In this document: piece by piece, positions 1 to 7,699 of the stretch
Position numbering within the stretch: the first letter of the stretch is position 1
Layout: each line of letters starts with the position of its first letter
From: JBPOFM01 sp041391925
GTDB taxonomy: Bacteria; Bacteroidota; Bacteroidia; Flavobacteriales; Flavobacteriaceae
Length of the DNA stretch: 64,000 nucleotides
Direction: 5' to 3'
NCBI GenBank assembly: GCA_041391925.1
Contig: JAWKNA010000007.1
Location: forward strand, 124,001-188,000
Notes under the pieces: model-generated
Told to the model about the DNA's origin: nothing
Database searches by the model: none
Seen by the model: the letters and a program-made list of their open reading frames with translations, nothing else
Translations under genes and position numbers: made by a program

Positions 1-111
1 TTGGGTCATTATACAAACAGCGATTGATAGATATCAAAGACGACGGAATTTACCTTCTCTAATTTTTTAAATACTACAGATACCTTACTTTTACATAAGA
101 AATTTCAATCC
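1..111 (+). other. Left window edge, possible 3' end of an upstream gene plus menB leader
   Basis: Two forward frames are open from the window edge, one to a TAA at 60-62 and one to a TAA at 68-70. Either could be the last residues of a gene that begins outside the window, but the stretch is too short to recognise. menD or another menaquinone gene is a plausible neighbour by context only. The remainder is the short AT-rich leader of menB. Confidence 0.25.
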
Positions 112-951
112 ATGGAACAGATACAATGGCAAATCGTTAAGGAATATGAAGACATCACCTATAAAAAGTGTAATGGTGTTGCTCGCATTGCGTTCAATAG
201 GCCAAATGTCCGAAATGCCTTCAGACCAAAAACGACCAGTGAACTTTACGATGCATTTTATAATGCCAATGAAGATGTAAACATAGGAGTTGTACTGCTT
301 TCTGCAGAAGGGCCTTCCAGTAAAGATGGTGTTTGGAGTTTTTGCAGTGGCGGCGACCAAAAAGCAAGAGGCCATCAAGGCTATGTTGGGGACGATGGTT
401 ACCATCGATTGAATATTCTGGAAGTGCAACGATTGATTCGGTTTATGCCCAAAGCGGTCATTTCGGTTGTCCCAGGTTGGGCTGTTGGTGGTGGTCATAG
501 TTTGCACGTGGTTTGCGACTTGACGTTGGCTAGTAAGGAACATGCCATTTTTAAACAGACTGATGCCGATGTCACAAGTTTCGATGGTGGTTATGGCTCG
601 GCTTATTTGGCAAAAATGGTCGGGCAAAAAAAAGCCCGTGAAATCTTTTTCCTCGGAAGAAATTATTCAGCACAGGAGGCTTTTGAAATGGGTATGGTAA
701 ATGCCGTCATTCCTCATGAAGCATTGGAAGCAACTGCTTACGAATGGGCACAAGAAATTTTGGCAAAATCACCAACTTCCATTAAAATGCTGAAGTTCGC
801 CATGAACTTGACGGATGATGGCATGGTTGGACAACAAGTATTTGCTGGTGAAGCCACACGATTGGCCTATATGACCGATGAAGCCAAAGAAGGCAGAGAC
901 GCATTCCTAGAAAAGCGCAAGCCTAATTTTGAAAAAAAATGGATTCCTTAA
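112..951 (+). CDS. menB: 1,4-dihydroxy-2-naphthoyl-CoA synthase (MenB)
   Basis: MenB closes the second ring of menaquinone by Dieckmann-type cyclisation of o-succinylbenzoyl-CoA in the cytoplasm. The 279-residue protein has the crotonase fold. SGGDQ at residues 79-83 and GWAVGGGHS at 122-130 form the oxyanion-hole and CoA-binding region. The QTDADVTSFDGGYGS stretch at 149-163 is typical of MenB rather than of general enoyl-CoA hydratases. The length is normal for the family. It is followed 14 bp later by menA, so the two are probably co-transcribed. The ATG at 112 directly precedes the conserved N-terminal region. Confidence 0.96.
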   Translation: MEQIQWQIVKEYEDITYKKCNGVARIAFNRPNVRNAFRPKTTSELYDAFYNANEDVNIGVVLLSAEGPSSKDGVWSFCSGGDQKARGHQGYVGDDGYHRLNILEVQRLIRFMPKAVISVVPGWAVGGGHSLHVVCDLTLASKEHAIFKQTDADVTSFDGGYGSAYLAKMVGQKKAREIFFLGRNYSAQEAFEMGMVNAVIPHEALEATAYEWAQEILAKSPTSIKMLKFAMNLTDDGMVGQQVFAGEATRLAYMTDEAKEGRDAFLEKRKPNFEKKWIP

Positions 952-965
952 ACTTCCTATAATTT

Positions 966-1868
966 ATGGCTAACATTAAAGTTTGGCTTTCTGCCATGCG
1001 ATTGCGCACGCTACCGTTATCAGTTTCTGGAATCATTCTTGGAGGTTGTTTCGCGTTTTACAATGGTTATTTTGACTGGATGGTATTTATCATTGCCACC
1101 CTTTTGACCATGGGTTTACAGATATTGTCCAATTTGGCGAATGATTATGGAGACGGCGTCAAAGGAACAGACAATGAACGTAGAGTCGGTCCCAAACGTG
1201 CTATCCAGAGTGGACAAATTTCAGAACACCAGATGATAGATGGTATCAGAAAAAATATACTGATTGTTATCTTCTTGACTGTAGCGCTTGTTTTTGCTGC
1301 TTTTGGGACTAAAAATTTCCTTTATGGATTTTTGTTTCTCATTCTGGGAGGGCTTGCCGTATATGCTGCGTTGACTTATACCATTGGCGATTCAGCATAT
1401 GGATATAAGGGTTTGGGAGATTTTTTTGTATTTGCTTTTTTTGGTTTGGTAAGTGTTATTGGAAGTTATTTTTTGTTCATGAAACAATTAGATCATGTTG
1501 TCATTCTACCTGCGATTGCCTTAGGACTTTTGAGTGTGGGAGTTTTGAATCTCAATAACATGCGTGACATTGAATCGGATCAGCTATCCCAAAAAATTAC
1601 TATGGCTGTAAAACTCGGGAAATCAAGAGCAAAAAATTATCATTTCTTTCTCATTGTGGGAGCTATGGTGGTTTCCTTTGTATTTTCAATCTTGTATTTT
1701 ACTTCTTTCTGGAATTTTCTTTTCTACATCGCATACATTCCTTTAGTGAAACATCTTATAAAAATCAAGAATGCAAGCTTGCCCAATGATTTTGATTCCC
1801 AATTGAAGATATTGGCACTGACAACTTTCTTGTTTTCCCTACTATTAGGAGTTGGATACATTTTATAA
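966..1868 (+). CDS. menA: 1,4-dihydroxy-2-naphthoate polyprenyltransferase (MenA)
   Basis: MenA is an integral membrane UbiA-family prenyltransferase that attaches the polyprenyl tail to 1,4-dihydroxy-2-naphthoate, giving demethylmenaquinone. The 300-residue protein has about eight hydrophobic segments. The first Asp-rich motif is in NDYGDGVKGTD at residues 59-69 and the second lies in the N-M-R-D-I-E-S-D segment near residue 200. Both bind Mg-diphosphate in this family. It sits 14 bp behind menB and ends just before a strong hairpin terminator, so menBA appears to finish the transcript here. Confidence 0.95.
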   Translation: MANIKVWLSAMRLRTLPLSVSGIILGGCFAFYNGYFDWMVFIIATLLTMGLQILSNLANDYGDGVKGTDNERRVGPKRAIQSGQISEHQMIDGIRKNILIVIFLTVALVFAAFGTKNFLYGFLFLILGGLAVYAALTYTIGDSAYGYKGLGDFFVFAFFGLVSVIGSYFLFMKQLDHVVILPAIALGLLSVGVLNLNNMRDIESDQLSQKITMAVKLGKSRAKNYHFFLIVGAMVVSFVFSILYFTSFWNFLFYIAYIPLVKHLIKIKNASLPNDFDSQLKILALTTFLFSLLLGVGYIL

Positions 1869-1972
1869 AAAAAATGTTAAATGTTTGCAAATCAAATATT
1901 TAATAGCTACATTAGTTCGATAATTTGATACCAACAATTTTGCTATTAAGTTGGTTAAAAAATTTGGGGCTT

Positions 1973-2012
1973 AAAAACTCAAGCAATTTCTTCAAATCTG
2001 CTTGAGTTTTTT
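1973..2012 (+). terminator. Rho-independent terminator after menA
   Basis: A 13-bp stem (AAAAACTCAAGCA at 1973-1985 pairing with TGCTTGAGTTTTT at 1999-2011) encloses a 13-nt loop and ends in a T run. It lies about 105 bp after the menA stop and before the next gene. Confidence 0.85.
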
Positions 2013-2074
2013 CTGTTTTTGTTATATCGCTTTCTTAATTATTTATCTTAAATTGTCTATCAAATATTTTAGAC

Positions 2075-2752
2075 ATGAAAATAACTTTCTACGGTCATGC
2101 CAGTTTAGGGATTGAAGTCAATGACATTCATATACTTGTAGACCCATTTATAACTGGAAATACCAAAGCCTCTCATATAAATATTGAATCTCTCAAAGCT
2201 GATTATATTTTACTGACACATGCCCACCAAGATCATATTCTGGATGTTGAAGCGATTGCAAAGCGAACTAACGCCATGATAGTTTCCAATTATGAAGTTG
2301 CCAATTATTTTGAAGACAAAGGTTTTGAGACACATCCCATGAACCATGGTGGTTCTTGGGATTTTGAATTTGGCAATGTTAAATATGTAAATGCCATACA
2401 TACCTCTTCCTTTCCCGATGGTAGTTATGGTGGTCAGCCTGGTGGTTTTGTCATTGAAGGCGAACGCAAGAACATTTATATTGCAGGAGATACGGCTTTG
2501 ACTATGGATATGAAGTTGATTCCTCTACAAATAAAGCTCGATTTGGCGATTCTTCCTATTGGAGACAATTTTACCATGGGAATTGATGATGCCATTTTAG
2601 CGAGTGATTTTGTACAATGTGATAAAGTTTTGGGTTATCATTATGACACCTTTGGTTATATAGAAATTGACCACGAAGAAGCTAAACGCAAATTCTTTGA
2701 TAAGAACAAGGATTTGATGTTGCTAGAGATAGGTGAGAGTATTGAGTTGTAA
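2075..2752 (+). CDS. UPF0173-type metal-dependent hydrolase, metallo-beta-lactamase fold
   Basis: This 225-residue cytoplasmic protein starts directly with the MBL fold and has no signal peptide. The metal site signature THAHQDH is at residues 48-54, with further His residues downstream (MNHGG, and GYHYDTF near the C-terminus). Size and motifs match the UPF0173 family, whose substrate is not established. It stands alone between the menA terminator and the convergent dehydrogenase gene, which ends only 7 bp away. A second MBL protein in this window (16748-17527) has a lipoprotein signal and a different active-site context. Confidence 0.88.
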   Translation: MKITFYGHASLGIEVNDIHILVDPFITGNTKASHINIESLKADYILLTHAHQDHILDVEAIAKRTNAMIVSNYEVANYFEDKGFETHPMNHGGSWDFEFGNVKYVNAIHTSSFPDGSYGGQPGGFVIEGERKNIYIAGDTALTMDMKLIPLQIKLDLAILPIGDNFTMGIDDAILASDFVQCDKVLGYHYDTFGYIEIDHEEAKRKFFDKNKDLMLLEIGESIEL

Positions 2753-2759
2753 TGGAGAG

Positions 2760-3569
2760 TTATCTCACCTGACTTTTTAAAACATACGAATGTAAAAATT
2801 TAGGAAAAAACCGTTTCAAATACACGCCTAAAATTTCTTTTTTACCAATATAGGCTTCAAATTTTTCGTTTTTAATCGCATTAAGCATACGCACTACAAA
2901 TTCTTCTACGTTGAGGCCATTTTCTGTTGCTTTATCTTGAGAATTTAATTTGGAACCATCACCAACCAACGCATTTTTGGCAATCTCGGTATTCACAAAG
3001 CCAGGACAAATCATAGTGACCTTAATGTGATCCTTGACATGTTCCATTCGAAGCGCATCAAAAAACCCATGAAGTGCATGTTTAGCGCCACAATATCCAG
3101 AACGATAGGGAGAACTGAATTTTCCCATAACACTTGTTACTGTAACAATATGTCCATTTTGTTGTTCAATAAAATACGGAAGTACTGCTTTGGTAAGTGC
3201 AACGGTTCCCAAATAATCAATTTCCATCAGTTTTTTATCTACGCTGATGTCGGTATCTATTACCAATGAACGCTGACTGATACCTCCATTGTTGATGAGT
3301 ATGTCTATACGGTCAAATAATTGATGGGCCTTTTGGGCTATTGGTTTTAGATTTTGATAATCCGCTAAATCAAATGGAAGAATGGCCACATTCTCAGGAT
3401 AAACACATTCCTGTTTTACACCTTCAAGAACTTCTTTGCGCCGTGATGACAAAATAAGTTTGCAATTATGTTTTGAAAGCTCCAAAGCCAATCCTTTACC
3501 GATACCGCTTGAAGCACCAGTAATCCAAATAACTTTATTTTCAAACTTCCTGTTCATGTGTGTTTTCAA
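2760..3569 (-). CDS. SDR family NAD(P)-dependent oxidoreductase
   Basis: A classical short-chain dehydrogenase of 269 residues. The dinucleotide-binding TGASSGIG motif is at residues 17-24, NNGG at 93-96, the catalytic serine at about S146 and the Y159-x-x-x-K163 pair follows. The substrate cannot be told from sequence; a lipid or sterol-like alcohol or ketone is possible because the upstream gene is a membrane desaturase/hydroxylase. Its start overlaps the end of that gene by 29 bp, indicating one transcript. An alternative ATG lies 12 bp downstream at 3557 and may be the real start. Confidence 0.88.
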   Translation of the reverse strand: MKTHMNRKFENKVIWITGASSGIGKGLALELSKHNCKLILSSRRKEVLEGVKQECVYPENVAILPFDLADYQNLKPIAQKAHQLFDRIDILINNGGISQRSLVIDTDISVDKKLMEIDYLGTVALTKAVLPYFIEQQNGHIVTVTSVMGKFSSPYRSGYCGAKHALHGFFDALRMEHVKDHIKVTMICPGFVNTEIAKNALVGDGSKLNSQDKATENGLNVEEFVVRMLNAIKNEKFEAYIGKKEILGVYLKRFFPKFLHSYVLKSQVR

Positions 3570-4482
3570 TTACTGAATACTGCGAGGATTTACTGTTCAC
3601 TGAATTTTTCCATTCCTCTCTCAAATCATCACTGATTTTTCCTGTGCCATCATGTTTCCAACCCGGAGGTTTTATCAGGTATTTCAAACGGCTTACGACT
3701 GATTTTTTTCCAGTAAAACTGTCTTTTGACAGTGCAATCCATTCATGAAATGCAATAGACAATGGATTATAAGTGTTAATATTTGACGTTAATCCATAGA
3801 CCACCTTTTCTTCTTCAAGTTCTGGTTGAAATGTTCCGAAGATTTTATCCCAAACAATCAAAATACCTGCATGGTTTCTATCCAAATACACAGGATTGCT
3901 TCCATGATGAACTCTATGATGTGAAGGCGTGTTCATGACAGCCTCAAACCATTTGGGCATCTTTTTGATGGCTTCTGTATGAATCCAAAATTGGTATAGG
4001 AGGCTAATGGACATTTGTAAGAGAATCATCCCAGGATGAAATCCAATCAAGGGCAGCCACAACCAGAACACAAACGAATAAAAGCCACCTGACCAAGTTT
4101 GTCTCAAAGCTGTACTCAAATTATAATGCTGCGATGAATGATGTACAATGTGCGAGGCCCAAAATAAACGGCACTCGTGCGAAATACGATGGAACCAATA
4201 ATAAGAGAAATCATCTGCAAAAAACAACAATACAAAACTCCACCAAGCCAATGGGATGGTAAACAATCTAAAATGGTCATAAACAAACATAAATGCCAAT
4301 AGCACCAATGCCTTGCTCAAAAAACCCAATGCAACATTTCCCAATCCCATCGCTATGGATGAAAACGCATCTTTGGTTTCATAGGTTTTGATATGTTCTT
4401 TGGTGGTCACATACAATTCCAACAGCATAGAAAGAATAAAAAAAGGAATGGCGTAGAGGATTATATTTGGAAATTCCGGCAT
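3541..4482 (-). CDS. Sterol desaturase / fatty acid hydroxylase family membrane protein
   Basis: A 313-residue polytopic membrane protein with the di-iron histidine boxes of the fatty acid hydroxylase superfamily: HRISH at residues 98-102, HIVHH at 111-115, H168 and HHRVHH at 188-193. Members hydroxylate or desaturate lipid tails or isoprenoids; the substrate here is unknown. It is co-transcribed with the SDR gene (29-bp overlap), suggesting sequential oxygenation and redox modification of one lipid. It is divergent from menC, with only 59 bp between the two start codons. Confidence 0.88.
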   Translation of the reverse strand: MPEFPNIILYAIPFFILSMLLELYVTTKEHIKTYETKDAFSSIAMGLGNVALGFLSKALVLLAFMFVYDHFRLFTIPLAWWSFVLLFFADDFSYYWFHRISHECRLFWASHIVHHSSQHYNLSTALRQTWSGGFYSFVFWLWLPLIGFHPGMILLQMSISLLYQFWIHTEAIKKMPKWFEAVMNTPSHHRVHHGSNPVYLDRNHAGILIVWDKIFGTFQPELEEEKVVYGLTSNINTYNPLSIAFHEWIALSKDSFTGKKSVVSRLKYLIKPPGWKHDGTGKISDDLREEWKNSVNSKSSQYSVIENTHEQEV

Positions 4483-4526
4483 TTGTATTAAGTTTTTTCA
4501 AAGCCCAAAGTACAAAATTATTTATC

Positions 4527-4534
4527 TACTTTTG
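4527..4534 (+). promoter_or_regulatory. Candidate -7 element of the menC promoter
   Basis: TACTTTTG matches the Bacteroidota -7 consensus TAnnTTTG. It ends 7 bp before the menC ATG at 4542, so the transcript would start at or within a few bases of the start codon. No convincing -33 TTG is seen. Confidence 0.5.
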
Positions 4535-4541
4535 TAACTCA

Positions 4542-5576
4542 ATGACAGCAACCTACTACAAATATATTCTCAATTTTAAGCAACCAAGTGGCACTTCCCG
4601 TGGTATCCTGACATCAAAGGAAACGTGGTTTATTGTTCTTAATGAAAATGACAAAAAAGGAATCGGTGAGTGCGCTATTTTAAAAGGATTGTCGGTGGAT
4701 GATAGACCAGACTATGAAGCCACTTTGAGATGGACCTGTAAAAATATCTCTTTAGGATTGGAAGTGTTGCTGCATAAGCTAAAGGAATTTCCTAGTATTC
4801 AATTTGGCTTGGAAATGGCTTTCAAATCCTTTGAAAGCAAAAAGGAGTTTGAGTTATTTCCGTCCGAATTTACTCGTGGAAATGATTCCATCCCTATCAA
4901 TGGACTGATTTGGATGGGAACCGAGGAGTTCATGAAAAAACAAATCAAGAAAAAAATCGAAGACGGATTTAAATGTCTCAAATTGAAGATTGGAGCCATC
5001 GATTTTAAAACCGAGCTGAATTTATTGAAGGCCGTCCGAAAAGAATATACTTCAAATGATATAGAACTGCGTGTGGATGCCAACGGAGCATACTCACCAT
5101 TAGAAGCCTTGGAAAAGTTAAAGCGGCTATCTGACTACAATCTGCATTCCATTGAACAACCAATCAAAACTGGTCAGTGGCAAGAAATGGCCAAATTATG
5201 CGAGCAAACGCCGCTACCAATTGCACTTGATGAAGAATTGATAGGTGTTTTTGATATTGAGAAAAAGTTAGAATTACTACAAACCATACAACCGCACTTC
5301 ATCATTTTAAAACCAAGTTTTGTAGGTGGATTTGCAGGAAGTAATGATTGGATAGAGCTGGCAGAAACGAATGAGATAGGTTTATGGATTACAAGTGCTT
5401 TGGAAAGCAATGTTGGATTGAATGCCATTTCACAATGGACTTATACGTTGCATAACCATCTATTTCAAGGACTAGGTACCGGAGGATTGTTCAGTAATAA
5501 TTTTGATTCGCCTTTAAAGGTAAAAAATGGTACATTGCACTATGATTCTTCAGTGAATTGGAATTTTAATTTATAA
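4542..5576 (+). CDS. menC: o-succinylbenzoate synthase (MenC), enolase superfamily
   Basis: MenC dehydrates SHCHC to o-succinylbenzoate in menaquinone synthesis. The 344-residue protein has the muconate-lactonizing type of enolase fold. The acid/base lysine motif K-L-K is at residues 147-149, and metal ligands D179 (VDANGAY), E205 (SIEQP) and D230 (ALDEE) are present. The open frame extends 75 bp upstream, but that part contains a -7 promoter element, and MTATYYKYILNF begins the capping domain, so ATG 4542 is chosen. The CPBP protease gene follows after 8 bp and menE after that, forming a three-gene unit. Confidence 0.92.
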   Translation: MTATYYKYILNFKQPSGTSRGILTSKETWFIVLNENDKKGIGECAILKGLSVDDRPDYEATLRWTCKNISLGLEVLLHKLKEFPSIQFGLEMAFKSFESKKEFELFPSEFTRGNDSIPINGLIWMGTEEFMKKQIKKKIEDGFKCLKLKIGAIDFKTELNLLKAVRKEYTSNDIELRVDANGAYSPLEALEKLKRLSDYNLHSIEQPIKTGQWQEMAKLCEQTPLPIALDEELIGVFDIEKKLELLQTIQPHFIILKPSFVGGFAGSNDWIELAETNEIGLWITSALESNVGLNAISQWTYTLHNHLFQGLGTGGLFSNNFDSPLKVKNGTLHYDSSVNWNFNL

Positions 5577-5584
5577 AAATATAT

Positions 5585-6547
5585 ATGTTTATAGCTCAGG
5601 CGTTTAAAGTCAAACATGAATTTTGGAGATATTTGGTTGGTTCAGCCATTATCATTTTAGCATCATTTATAGGTCAGGTACCTTTGGGGCTGGTCTTTGT
5701 TTTTAAAGGAATGCGAGATGGAATAGACATGACGTCTATTGATGAAAAGACAATGTTCACCTTCTTGGAGCCCAATCTGTTTTTGTTTTTGATGCTTATT
5801 TCGTTTGTGGTGGGAATGATTGGCTTGTGGTTGGTAGTAAAATATTTGCACAGACAAAGCATGACCTCTATCACAACTGCTCGAAAAAAAATAGACTGGA
5901 AACGTATTTGGTTTTCATTCATATTCTGGGGCGTTTTGTCCTCTGGTTTGGTATTATTGGACTATTATCTTTCGCCAGAAGATTATGTTGTCAATTTTCA
6001 ACTCAAACGTTTTGTAATCCTGTCGGTCATTGCAATTGCCTTAATCCCTATACAGACTAGTCTTGAAGAGTATATTTTTAGAGGATATTTGATGCAAGGT
6101 TTTGGAATGTTGGCAAAAAATAAATGGTTTCCACTGATGATGACCTCTCTTATTTTTGGAGGTTTGCACCTGTTCAATCCTGAAGTGAAAATGTTGGGTT
6201 ACAGTATCATGATTTATTATATTGGCACTGGACTTTTTCTGGGAGTTTTAACATTGATGGATGAGGGTATGGAATTGTCACTTGGCTTTCATGCCGCCAA
6301 CAATCTGTTTACAGCCTTGCTGGTCACATCGGATTGGACGGCTTTTCAGACGCATTCCATTTTGAAGGATGTAGCCAAACCCGAACTAGGCTTTTTTGAT
6401 ATGGTATTGCCTGTGTTTGTATTGTTTCCAATTCTATTGTTCATTTTCTCCAAAGTCTATAGATGGACAGGTTGGAAAGAAAAATTATTTGGTGAAGTAA
6501 CAGAGCTGCCTAAAGAAGATTATAAAATTGTAGACGAAATTCTTTGA
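5585..6547 (+). CDS. CPBP family intramembrane glutamic endopeptidase
   Basis: A 320-residue membrane protein with about eight hydrophobic segments. The CPBP (Abi/Rce1) motifs are present: EEYIFRGY starting at E161, H195 in GGLHLFNPE and H236 in LGFHAANN. Relatives cleave prenylated or membrane-bound substrates, or act in bacteriocin self-immunity. The gene is embedded between menC and menE, 8 bp after menC and overlapping menE by 4 bp. Co-expression is certain enough, but a role in menaquinone metabolism is not shown by sequence. Confidence 0.88.
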   Translation: MFIAQAFKVKHEFWRYLVGSAIIILASFIGQVPLGLVFVFKGMRDGIDMTSIDEKTMFTFLEPNLFLFLMLISFVVGMIGLWLVVKYLHRQSMTSITTARKKIDWKRIWFSFIFWGVLSSGLVLLDYYLSPEDYVVNFQLKRFVILSVIAIALIPIQTSLEEYIFRGYLMQGFGMLAKNKWFPLMMTSLIFGGLHLFNPEVKMLGYSIMIYYIGTGLFLGVLTLMDEGMELSLGFHAANNLFTALLVTSDWTAFQTHSILKDVAKPELGFFDMVLPVFVLFPILLFIFSKVYRWTGWKEKLFGEVTELPKEDYKIVDEIL

Positions 6548-7605
6548 AAACACCCACTTACGATAAAATCCATTTAAAATTTAAGCTCAATGGAAATAAA
6601 TATGACCATGACGAGCTAAATGAAGTAGCATATAGTTTGATTAAAGAGGGTGAGCCTTATGAAAAGATTACAGGCAATTTTTTACTCGATTGGTTAGATG
6701 AAAAAGACTATATCAATGTGCAAACCTCTGGCTCCACTGGAACTCCTAAAATCATCCAATTGAGCAAACAAGCGATGGTCAATTCTTGTATCGCTACCGC
6801 AAATTTCCTAAAACTTAAACCCGGCAATACCGCCTTGCATTGTTTGCCCACAAATTATATTGCTGGAAAAATGATGTTGGTCAGAGCAATGATTCTGGGT
6901 TTGGACATGGATTTGGTAGAGCCAACATCTCAACCCATTTTTGATTATGACAAGGTGTATCATTTCGCAGCGATGTTGCCAATGCAGTTGCAATCAACAT
7001 TGAACTATCTCCATAACGTTAAGATTTTAATTGTTGGAGGTTCGTCAGTTTCAAAACATTTGATTGATTTGACACAATCCATTAAAACCAAAGTGTATGC
7101 AACCTATGGTATGACGGAAACAGCAACACATATAGCTCTAAAGCCTTTAAACAACAAACTGCAGGAGCCGTATTTTAGAGTGCTACCAAAAGTTACCGTT
7201 TGGCAAGACGAACGCAATTGTTTGGTCATTGATGCTCCAAAGGTTTCAAAAGAGCGAATCATAACCAATGACATTGTGAAACTGCACTCGCCCACAGAGT
7301 TTGAATGGCTTGGCCGCATTGACAATGTTATTAATTCTGGAGGTGTCAAATTGTTTCCAGAACAGATAGAAGAAAAGCTTAAGGGTAAGATTCCGCATCA
7401 ATTTTTTATGGCATCCATGCCAGATTCTTTGTTTGGTGAAGAGCTCATCATCGTTTTAGAGAGTGATTCAGATGTTTTGGATACATCAGTATTTGAAGAT
7501 TTGGATAAGTTTGAGATTCCAAAACATATCTACAATGTTCCAAAATTTAAAATGACACCCACTGGCAAAATCAAGCGATCTGAAACTCTAAAGTTGATAA
7601 AATAA
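6544..7605 (+). CDS. menE: o-succinylbenzoate-CoA ligase (MenE), AMP-binding enzyme
   Basis: MenE activates o-succinylbenzoate with ATP and CoA. At 353 residues it is a compact acyl-adenylate synthetase, as usual in this phylum. The phosphate-binding loop TSGSTGTPK is at residues 61-69, the adenine motif YGMTETATH follows in the middle, and TPTGKIKR near the C-terminus carries the catalytic lysine. Translation appears to start at a TTG that overlaps the TGA stop of the protease gene (TTGA), a sign of coupling. Upstream partner genes of the pathway (menF, menD, menH) are not in the window. Confidence 0.9.
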   Translation: MKTPTYDKIHLKFKLNGNKYDHDELNEVAYSLIKEGEPYEKITGNFLLDWLDEKDYINVQTSGSTGTPKIIQLSKQAMVNSCIATANFLKLKPGNTALHCLPTNYIAGKMMLVRAMILGLDMDLVEPTSQPIFDYDKVYHFAAMLPMQLQSTLNYLHNVKILIVGGSSVSKHLIDLTQSIKTKVYATYGMTETATHIALKPLNNKLQEPYFRVLPKVTVWQDERNCLVIDAPKVSKERIITNDIVKLHSPTEFEWLGRIDNVINSGGVKLFPEQIEEKLKGKIPHQFFMASMPDSLFGEELIIVLESDSDVLDTSVFEDLDKFEIPKHIYNVPKFKMTPTGKIKRSETLKLIK

Positions 7606-7699
7606 CAGCTTCACTCATCTAAAAGCACCTTTCGCTCATTGTTGGTTTTATAACGATGGTTTGGTTTATAGATTTATTGTAAACTAAAAATCAATTATT

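Noticed and set aside
91..627. 178-aa frame on the minus strand across menB
   Set aside because: Fully antisense to a clear menB, no domain, poor composition; a shadow frame.
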